Below are positions 27,363 to 32,244 of a stretch of 32,244 nucleotides of DNA, piece by piece. Every line of letters begins with the position of its first letter. The first letter of the stretch is position 1. The translations under genes were made by a program, and so were the position numbers. The stretch is from Nitrospirota bacterium. Lineage in GTDB: Bacteria > Nitrospirota > Thermodesulfovibrionia > Thermodesulfovibrionales > UBA6898. The DNA lies in NCBI GenBank assembly GCA_024275975.1, contig JAJRYC010000075.1, positions 1 through 32,244 on the forward strand, written 5' to 3'. The notes beneath the pieces were generated by a model. That model was not told the DNA's origin. It ran no database searches and worked only from the letters and a program-made list of their open reading frames with translations.

Positions 27363-27827
27363 TTAATTTTCCTTTTCTTTTAGCTTTCGTATCGCTTTCA
27401 TTAAATTGTCGGTAGATGATTTGCCGTGGACCTTGTCATTTATAATAACCACGGGGGCGATGCTGCAGGCGCCGACGCAGTTAACCTTTTCCACTGTGAA
27501 CTCCCGGTCGCCGGTTGTAGTTTCGCCTTCGGGGAGATCGAGTTCTTTCATGAGACCGTTTATAAGTCTTTCGGAACCCTTGACGTGACAGGCGGTGCCG
27601 CAGCATGTTGTTATTATATTTTTCCCTCTGGGTGCGAGATGAAACTGTGCGTAAAAGGTGGCTATGCCGAAAAACCGGCTGGCCGGTATATCAAGCCTGC
27701 CCGAGAACCAGTATATGGCGTCCTCGGGGATATAACCAAATTCGTTCTGTATATCCTGGAGCAAGGATATAATATTGCCGGCATCTTTTTTGTAATTCGT
27801 GTACAGTTTATTTAAGATTTTTTCCAT
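27363..27827 (-). CDS. NuoE-like [2Fe-2S] subunit
   Basis: A 154-residue thioredoxin-like ferredoxin: LLQDIQNEFGYIPEDAIYWF, GIATFYAQFHLAPRGKN, then CCGTACHVKGS (Cys75 and Cys80) and VNCVGACSIAPVVIIN (Cys117 and Cys121), the four [2Fe-2S] ligands of the NuoE family. Passes electrons between the FMN subunit and the rest of the complex. First gene of the minus-strand fdh operon; one base separates it from the NuoF-like gene. Confidence 0.94.
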   Translation of the reverse strand: MEKILNKLYTNYKKDAGNIISLLQDIQNEFGYIPEDAIYWFSGRLDIPASRFFGIATFYAQFHLAPRGKNIITTCCGTACHVKGSERLINGLMKELDLPEGETTTGDREFTVEKVNCVGACSIAPVVIINDKVHGKSSTDNLMKAIRKLKEKEN

Positions 27828-27889
27828 AATTGGGATTGCCTTCCAGGATTTTTTTGTTGCTACCTGTGTTATTACTATGAGCCTTCAAA

Positions 27890-27917
27890 AATATCATATA
27901 GAAAGAAATACTGTCAA
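27890..27917 (-). promoter_or_regulatory. Putative sigma-70 promoter of the formate dehydrogenase operon
   Basis: On the minus strand TTGACA (27917-27912) is followed after 16 bases by GATATT (27895-27890), about 63 bases upstream of the NuoE-like start. The -35 element is consensus, and the -10 is moderate. It is well placed to drive the whole fdh-cNMP-fhs run. Confidence 0.5.
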
Positions 27918-28384
27918 GAAAATAGAGGGTCATGCTTATTAGAATGTTTAATAAACATATAGCCGCCCTGGTGGCAGGTCGGGAGAAAACATGAAAAATG
28001 CTGTAACAGCGCCTGTAAAGTGGGACAGCAAATTTCTTCCGGCGTTATATTTAAGCAAACCCCTGCTTATCCGATTTAGCTGTCGTTTTTCTGTTTGAAA
28101 TGATTGCGTATAACACGCTTTACATGGTCTGGAAGCTCTTTCCCGACCTTTTCTGATTCATATTTAGGCAACACGTTCGGCTGTTTGCTCTTCTGTCCAC
28201 ATTAGCTCAAGACGCCTTATATCGCGTGTTGCTATATGACTGTAATTTTCAGGAAATGCCCAATGCCGTGATAAGCTGCCGCGCGGCTGTTTGCGCGGTC
28301 TGCTTGATTAAAAAGTTATATGCTTTTATTTTTTGTTATTGACATTAAAGGGGTCGTGTCAATCCTTATGGGTTGGGCCAAGTT
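27918..28384. other. Gene-free stretch with attC-like fragment
   Basis: No credible gene is seen between the fdh promoter and the DUF2335 gene. AACCCCTGCTTATCCGAT (28058-28075) matches 17 of 18 bases at 31442-31459, and CGATTTAGCTGTC (28072-28084) recurs exactly at 29119-29131 inside the attC site. ATTGACA/TGTCAAT (about 28339-28363) is a 7-bp inverted repeat just behind the DUF2335 gene. This looks like cassette-boundary debris. Confidence 0.5.
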
Positions 28385-28798
28385 TCAATTATTTGATTTT
28401 TTGATATGTCCAGTAACAAAAACAGTTACTAATCCAACGACTGTAGTGCTACCAATAGCGATTGCTGTTTTTTTAGAACCAAGGGAGAGGGCGACGATGC
28501 AGGTTGAAAAAGCGAAAACACCGATGATTAATCCAAATATTTGGCCACGTCTTGCTTCTGAAGATGCTGATTGTAAAGCAGCTTTTTCAATACCGCGCTG
28601 GTGTTTTGCATCTTCTTCCGCCATTATCAATATCCGCTCTGCGGCCCCGGGGACAATTTGGTCATATCGATTTAAAACGTCCGGATGTGGTAGTGGGCCA
28701 GAAAATTGCTGTGTGACTTGTGTGATTTGCCCTTTTGGAGGTTTTGAGGACAACGAATTGCTTGGGATAGGAGGATTATTTTTTCTTTTCTTGCTCAT
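28385..28798 (-). CDS. DUF2335 family membrane protein
   Basis: A 137-residue protein. A Pro/Ser-rich N-terminus is followed by FSGPLPHPDVLNRYDQIVPG and AAERILIMAEEDAKHQRGIE, which I recognise as the DUF2335 pattern, then two hydrophobic helices (IFGLIIGVFAFSTCIVALSL and a second near AIGSTTVVGLVTVFV) and a short basic tail. Function is unknown. ATG 28798 lies inside the end of the small gene upstream (23-base overlap), suggesting coupled translation; a GTG at 28819 would add seven residues. Probably a mobile cassette gene. Confidence 0.75.
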   Translation of the reverse strand: MSKKRKNNPPIPSNSLSSKPPKGQITQVTQQFSGPLPHPDVLNRYDQIVPGAAERILIMAEEDAKHQRGIEKAALQSASSEARRGQIFGLIIGVFAFSTCIVALSLGSKKTAIAIGSTTVVGLVTVFVTGHIKKSNN

Positions 28799-28967
28799 GG
28801 GCAAATCGGTCGATAGCACCTTTAATATGTTGACCAGTGCGCTCCCAATGCCCTCTCATTCTTTCGCTAGCACTTTCTTTCGGGACAAAGCGACTGTAGT
28901 CGGTGGCAGGAGATATATCCATAACGCTACCGACACCTTTCAAAATATGCTTAAGTTGCTTGGTCAT
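28776..28967 (-). CDS. Small basic protein paired with DUF2335
   Basis: A 63-residue soluble protein, MTKQLKHILKGVGSVMDISP, then SRFVPKESASERMRGHWERT and IDRFAHEQEKKK. I believe similar short proteins precede DUF2335 genes elsewhere, but this is from memory and unverified. It overlaps the DUF2335 frame by 23 bases. Function unknown; a two-gene unit such as a toxin-antitoxin or phage-defence pair is possible but not shown. Confidence 0.65.
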   Translation of the reverse strand: MTKQLKHILKGVGSVMDISPATDYSRFVPKESASERMRGHWERTGQHIKGAIDRFAHEQEKKK

Positions 28968-28973
28968 ACATTT

Positions 28974-29003
28974 AATATTGCTCGATTATTGGACAAATGT
29001 CAA
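28974..29003 (-). promoter_or_regulatory. Putative promoter of the DUF2335 gene pair
   Basis: On the minus strand TTGACA (29003-28998) is followed after 18 bases by AATATT (28979-28974), only 7 bases before the ATG of the 63-residue gene. Transcription would give an almost leaderless mRNA, consistent with no visible Shine-Dalgarno sequence before that ATG. Confidence 0.45.
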
Positions 29004-29080
29004 GTAAAAGCTAGCGCTTTGATTGTAGGCCTAACGCCGTGGGAAAGGATTATCACCATATACTTCCTTGCCTCAATCCC

Positions 29081-29170
29081 ATATAACGATTTGCATAAGC
29101 TGCAGATAAAGCACGTAGCGATTTAGCTGTCCGAGTGAGCGTAGCGAGCGACTTCATGCACTTGTTAGGT
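29081..29170 (-). other. Integron attC recombination site
   Basis: Read on the minus strand: R'' ACCTAAC (29170-29164), L'' GCATGAAG (29159-29152), a long variable arm, L' CTTATGC (29099-29093), spacer AAATC and R' GTTATAT (29087-29081). L'' and L' pair with one extra base in L'', the feature that sets attC orientation; the outer boxes pair only partly (R' deviates from GTTRRRY). R'' begins one base after the stop codon of the gene at 29172, exactly as in gene cassettes. No integrase gene is visible. Confidence 0.72.
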
Positions 29171-29171
29171 T

Positions 29172-29684
29172 TCACTGAACCCTGTCTCCGCTTACATGTT
29201 GCTGAAAGCCCTCACGTGCCTCGCCGATGAATGACAGCAGCTGCTCTTCTGGAACACGAACTACGACAATTTTGTTCCGCTCTGCTTCAACGTTCAGAAG
29301 ATCGGCTGCTTGATTGGTTGGGATAAACAGTTTCTTTGGGAATTGCTGTTTGTGAGAGTGCCCACCTTTCAGCAAGCGTTTGGACTCAAGTTGCGATGGC
29401 TCTGATAAATCAGCACGAACGAATTCTGTGCCGAGAATCATGCAGCTTGCAGCGTCCATTAGTGCGAGAACATTAAAGTCGCCATCTGCTTCGGTGACAA
29501 CCGGAGCGTCGTTTAGCTTGAATGCTATCCAAACCTCGTTTACTTGAAATTGACTCGGGTCGAACACCGATATTACCTCCTTCTGAAACCTAACGTATAG
29601 AGTTTTATCCATAGTGACGGAGGCACTTATGGATAAAACTTGTTGAACTGAACCTTCCAGCCATTTGACTTGCTTATCGTACAA
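29172..29684 (-). CDS. Hypothetical cassette protein
   Basis: A protein of up to 170 residues, unrecognised. No signal peptide or membrane helix; mixed acidic composition with VNEVWIAFKLNDAPVVTEAD, LALMDAASCMILGTEF and FPKKLFIPTNQAADLLNVEA. The longest frame starts at TTG 29684, but a possible promoter (TTTACA 29712-29707, 18 bases, TATATT 29688-29683) would start transcription after it. The next start is then ATG 29612, giving 146 residues. A 13-bp inverted repeat covers that ATG. Its stop abuts an attC site, so it is a gene cassette. Confidence 0.65.
   Translation of the reverse strand: MYDKQVKWLEGSVQQVLSISASVTMDKTLYVRFQKEVISVFDPSQFQVNEVWIAFKLNDAPVVTEADGDFNVLALMDAASCMILGTEFVRADLSEPSQLESKRLLKGGHSHKQQFPKKLFIPTNQAADLLNVEAERNKIVVVRVPEEQLLSFIGEAREGFQQHVSGDRVQ
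29601..29640 (-). repeat. Perfect 13-bp inverted repeat over a possible start codon
   Basis: AGTTTTATCCATA (29601-29613) and TATGGATAAAACT (29628-29640) are exact reverse complements separated by 14 bases. On the minus strand the second arm carries ATG 29612-29610, a possible start of the cassette gene, so the RNA hairpin would bury it. It could also be an operator for a dimeric regulator. Confidence 0.6.
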
Positions 29685-30146
29685 TATAGTTTATTTCTAT
29701 GGGGATTGTAAATAGAAGATTTCATCTACAAGTGATAAAACGCATCTGAAGAAAGTGATTTTTGAGTAATTCACCAAAGATTGCAACCCTTGAATTGATC
29801 CGGATAGTGTAAGATGAAGAAAAAATCCTTTCTTTGACGAAAAAATGCCTTGTAAAGACGCAGCAATCTATTGACTCTTTGGAGAGCCTTTTTGAACTTT
29901 GAACCATGAATTTCGACACTTCGGTCAGCCAGGAAAGAAGACGGCTGAAAGAGAGACTTCAGAAAGACCGTAAAATCCGGACATTGTTGAGTCGAATCGA
30001 ATCGAAATTGTCACAAATGAATAGACCCCATTTGTCTTCTTCCTACCCGACCAAGTAGTAGGATATTCATTCCTCACTATAGTTTTTAACTGGCAAGAAT
30101 GAAGACCTCTCTGTTTTTATGGATGCCCCGACTCCCTCATAGTTCA
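29685..30146. other. 462-base stretch without a convincing gene
   Basis: Two opposing short frames overlap here: a plus-strand frame 29906-30058 of 50 residues (MNFDTSVSQERRRLKERLQ and on) and a minus-strand frame 29722-29919 of 65 residues. Neither has a ribosome binding site or a recognisable family. The Arg/Lys/Glu-rich plus-strand frame is the more protein-like. No attC was found behind the lipoprotein gene that ends at 30147. Confidence 0.35.
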
Positions 30147-30749
30147 TTACCTCACCCGATTCCGGAACACGACCTCCACGTCATGCACCCCCCGCCCGAT
30201 CGATCTTGTTACAGACTCAATTTTGGACCGAGTCTGGTCGTAATCGGCGAGGGCATTCACTTTGATATAGGCCTTTGAAAAACCAGTCGTGTAAAGTGCT
30301 ACCTTTGCGCCCGTGCTTTGCTCAAAGCGAAACTCCAGCGTTCCGAAGTTCACGATAGAATTTTCTTTACTGACCAACACAGTTGGGATGGGATCCAGAT
30401 TAAAAGAAAAATAGGTGGTCGCAACCCGTGCAAAGTTGTACTGACCTTCAGAAACCGCCACGTAGATGTATCCATCTTCATCTGGTCTTACGATCATTGA
30501 ACTCTCTTCGCCCTGACGATTGAAAAAAAACGTCCACTTTCCCAATTTGGAAGCGTCGGAAGGCTCACCATTCCTATAACAAACAATTCTTCCAGCGAGA
30601 ACTTTTCTGTCACCGAGTTCAACTTTGTCGTCAATGTTTATGACAAGATTGCTTGGAGCACAACTAGCCAAAAACAAGGTAACGAATCCCAAGACTACTC
30701 CTGAGGCAAACAACCAACGAATTTTTCCTGCACAGCATACTGCCTTCAT
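30147..30749 (-). CDS. Hypothetical lipoprotein
   Basis: A 200-residue protein with a basic start (MKAVCCAGKIRW), a hydrophobic core and the lipobox LASC, so it should be lipidated at Cys and anchored in the outer or inner membrane. The mature part has SNLVINIDDKVELGDRKVLA and GKWTFFFNRQGEESSMIVRP followed by beta-rich segments; the family is not recognised. ATG 30749 is chosen because GGAGGG lies just before it; ATG 30761 would lie upstream of that site. Confidence 0.78.
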   Translation of the reverse strand: MKAVCCAGKIRWLFASGVVLGFVTLFLASCAPSNLVINIDDKVELGDRKVLAGRIVCYRNGEPSDASKLGKWTFFFNRQGEESSMIVRPDEDGYIYVAVSEGQYNFARVATTYFSFNLDPIPTVLVSKENSIVNFGTLEFRFEQSTGAKVALYTTGFSKAYIKVNALADYDQTRSKIESVTRSIGRGVHDVEVVFRNRVR

Positions 30750-30775
30750 GATTCCCTCCATTATTCTTGTTCGGG

Positions 30776-30804
30776 ATTATGTTAGCTTTGATTTTATCAC
30801 TCAA
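30776..30804 (-). promoter_or_regulatory. Putative promoter of the lipoprotein gene
   Basis: On the minus strand TTGAGT (30804-30799) is followed after 17 bases by CATAAT (30781-30776), 26 bases before ATG 30749. Spacing is ideal; both boxes are near consensus. Confidence 0.45.
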
Positions 30805-30996
30805 ACGTTTCGACTTCCAAGCAAACACAACCATCCCGGATATGTATGAGCAATATTGTAGTTTATTTCTTATTTTACTGTTTTTACTGTCTTTATAATT
30901 TTCCCGGCGTTCACAAGCAAATCAGACATTTTGCATTTATTAAATTAATCGGCAAGCCATCAAGGCCATTGCCGTTATTGTCGTTTTATTCTTTGT

Positions 30997-31046
30997 GCCT
31001 AACGCCGCTGCGCTTCTTGCTGCCACCCATCAACGACGGGTTCGGT
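30997..31046 (-). other. Degenerate attC-like site
   Basis: Minus strand: ACCGAAC (31046-31040) stands one base after the stop of the gene at 31048, and GTTAGGC, a perfect R' box, is at 31003-30997. The 50-base span is short and I could not pair the inner boxes, so it may be a decayed or incomplete attC. The rest of 30805-31047 contains no gene. Confidence 0.4.
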
Positions 31047-31047
31047 T

Positions 31048-31434
31048 TTATTTCAACTCATATCCATATTTCTTAAACCATCTCGCTACCTTTGTATATA
31101 AATCCAATATTGCTGGTGCCTTGATTGTATGTTCTTCCGGTGGCATAGGAGCAGTGAAAGGTTGTCTGCCGTCAAACTTTAATATCATTTCAACTGGATT
31201 TTTGCCTGTATCTTTGATTCTTATTTTAGCTATATAATCTAAGTAGTCATCGGATTTTGGGTGGTAATATTTTGCAGTTAAGATTCTTTCTTCTTCGTAT
31301 ATTACAGTTGTTTTTGTCATATTATTTGGTGGACCGAACGTTTGCGTCATAGATGCGTGACTGACGCGTATCTCTTGCTTAAAAACTGATTGCAAATCAA
31401 AAACTAGCAAAAGCAAAAAAGATCCTGCTGTCAC
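31048..31434 (-). CDS. Hypothetical exported cassette protein
   Basis: A 128-residue protein whose first residues (VTAGSFLLLLVFDLQSVF) resemble a short signal peptide or signal anchor. The body contains MTQTFGPPNNMTKTTVIYEE, AKYYHPKSDDYLDYIAKIRI and VARWFKKYGYELK; I do not recognise it. The start is GTG 31434, a few bases behind GTTAGAA (31444-31438), with GGGGG as possible ribosome binding site inside the attC-like end. The frame stays open upstream into intron sequence, so an original longer N-terminus cannot be excluded. Confidence 0.6.
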   Translation of the reverse strand: MTAGSFLLLLVFDLQSVFKQEIRVSHASMTQTFGPPNNMTKTTVIYEEERILTAKYYHPKSDDYLDYIAKIRIKDTGKNPVEMILKFDGRQPFTAPMPPEEHTIKAPAILDLYTKVARWFKKYGYELK

Positions 31435-31441
31435 GCATTCT

Positions 31442-31459
31442 AACCCCCGCTTATCCGAT
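31442..31459 (-). repeat. attC-like end, second copy, interrupted by the intron
   Basis: AACCCCCGCTTATCCGAT matches AACCCCTGCTTATCCGAT at 28058-28075 in 17 of 18 positions; identity stops at base 31460, where the group II intron begins. On the minus strand both copies read CGGATAAGC, G-rich spacer, GTT, like the L'-R' end of an attC site. Confidence 0.6.
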
Positions 31460-31950
31460 GTACGCCCGGCATGGGCGTGAACTAAAGGGGTGTAAGTCCC
31501 CTGTACGTGAACCCTGCTGATATAAAGAATATTAACAGAAGTATTAGCCTAAGGCAAGGGCAAAATCGTGAGAGATTGTCTGGAGCCAACAGTAGGGGCC
31601 TTTAAGCCGAAGCATACGGCAAAACTGTGAGCCGACGAACAGAAACAGCATAGCAAGGCCGAGTCTGCGGGTAAGTTGGCACCTGTCTGCGTGCACGGCA
31701 CAGGCAGGCAACACAACAAAGCCCTACCTTTAGTTGAGGAGCCTGTCCCGGTGTTGCGTTGAGCCGGGAGTGAATGCTGCGGTTGTACAGTGAAAGTTCA
31801 CGTTCTTATCCGGGGAGATCTCTCTGCTGAGCGACAGTATAGTCATGAGAAAATTCCGGAATGGGGTTACCCGGTTGAACAGGAGCCCATAGGGAATAAA
31901 GTGAGAAAGTCAACGTAGTCAATAACGTCCCCTAGTCCAGAGGGAATAAA
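31460..31950 (+). mobile_element. Group II intron, 5' portion only
   Basis: The sequence from GTACGCCCGGCATGGGCG, through GGGGTGTAAGTCCCCTGTAC and AGAAGTATTAGCCTAAGGCA, has the look of the domain I 5' end of bacterial group II introns. The 5' boundary is fixed by comparison with the uninterrupted copy near 28075. No reverse transcriptase frame and no domain V/VI hairpin follow before the transposase element at about 31955, so the intron is truncated and should not splice or move by itself. The 3' limit is approximate. Confidence 0.7.
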
Positions 31951-31987
31951 GCAAAGGGGGTCAAGTCTTGCTTCTTGCATTTGAGGG

Positions 31988-32244
31988 TCACCCTTTAAGC
32001 AATTTGCTTATTACAGAATAATGTAAGCCGATGTAGTCCGCAACCTCTTTCTGACTGTAACCATGTCTTTCAACTGCTTCCCGCACTTTTTTCTTCCGCT
32101 TTATCCTGTCACCTTTTATTCTTTCATCAAATAATCCGTCAAGCCCCGGTCTGCTTGCATATCTCTGGCCCCTGGGTATTTCTTTTATATCCCGATACCC
32201 TTTTACATAGTCTATCAGGCCCTCCACAAAGTCCTCTTTCCCCA
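31988..32244 (-). CDS. REP-associated tyrosine transposase, C-terminal fragment
   Basis: The frame runs off the window end. The visible 85 residues read GKEDFVEGLIDYVKGYRDIK, KEIPRGQRYASRPGLDGLF, and a C-terminal helix-turn-helix (YSQKEVADYIGLHYSVISKL). This is the C-terminus of Y1/IS200-like transposases of the REP-associated (RAYT) group; the catalytic HUH and Tyr residues would lie outside the window. The stretch AGGGGGTCAAGTCTTGCTTC just beyond its stop (31956-31975) may be the element end. Confidence 0.75.
   Translation of the reverse strand, partial: GKEDFVEGLIDYVKGYRDIKEIPRGQRYASRPGLDGLFDERIKGDRIKRKKKVREAVERHGYSQKEVADYIGLHYSVISKLLKG

Noticed and set aside
27991-28098. Plus-strand frame from ATG 27991 (MKNAVTAPVKWDSKF and on)
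   Set aside because: Only 35 residues, running into the attC-like repeat; GGGAG upstream is the only support.
28338-28363. ATTGACA/TGTCAAT inverted repeat as terminator of the DUF2335 gene
   Set aside because: On the coding strand it is followed by an A-rich, not T-rich, stretch, so it does not fit an intrinsic terminator.
28320-29126. 268-residue plus-strand open frame
   Set aside because: It is antisense to the DUF2335 gene and its 63-residue partner, which have recognisable protein patterns, and it runs through the attC site.
29906-30058. 50-residue plus-strand frame rich in Arg, Lys and Glu
   Set aside because: No ribosome binding site and no recognised family; kept only as a possibility in the description of the gap.

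Overview
The window looks like a bacterial chromosome segment from an anaerobic, selenium-using, Gram-negative organism of the deltaproteobacterial/Desulfobacterota type. That placement is an inference from the gene set (selenocysteine formate dehydrogenase, formyl-THF ligase, YedF, a lipoprotein, integron-type attC sequence), not from a search.

Positions 1-14644 hold the end of tuf and a long plus-strand S10-spc-alpha ribosomal cluster: rpsJ to rplQ, with secY, map, infA and rpoA. Adenylate kinase, often between secY and map, is absent. Most genes touch or overlap. Two essential genes carry lesions: rpmC is frameshifted and map has an in-frame TAG at codon 39.

Directly behind rplQ is a tiny gene (14659-14799) that looks like an undescribed or little-described 46-residue membrane selenoprotein, with an in-frame UGA in PKLGVPT-U. 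After about 730 bases with REP-like inverted repeats comes a YedF-type selenium metabolism gene. Next are surface-sugar genes: a polysaccharide deacetylase, a radical SAM/SPASM protein and a family 2 glycosyltransferase on plus, then a sulfotransferase-like gene on minus.

From 20545 to 27827 (minus) is a C1 module. A NuoE-like subunit, a NuoF-like subunit and a molybdenum/tungsten formate dehydrogenase catalytic subunit with Sec and a textbook SECIS hairpin are followed by a cyclic-nucleotide-binding-domain protein, formate-tetrahydrofolate ligase and a strong terminator. Together they link CO2/formate, NAD(P)H and 10-formyl-THF (methyl branch of the Wood-Ljungdahl or a related one-carbon pathway). 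The dehydrogenase gene also has an in-frame TAG at codon 809, again where Glu would be expected.

From about 28050 to the end is an accessory region on minus: small hypothetical genes, a DUF2335 membrane protein with a small partner, a lipoprotein, at least one convincing integron attC site directly behind a stop codon, and two copies of an attC-like end sequence. One of those copies is interrupted by the 5' part of a group II intron. The window closes with the C-terminus of a REP-associated (Y1/IS200-like) transposase. No integron integrase is visible, so this resembles an integrase-less cassette cluster.
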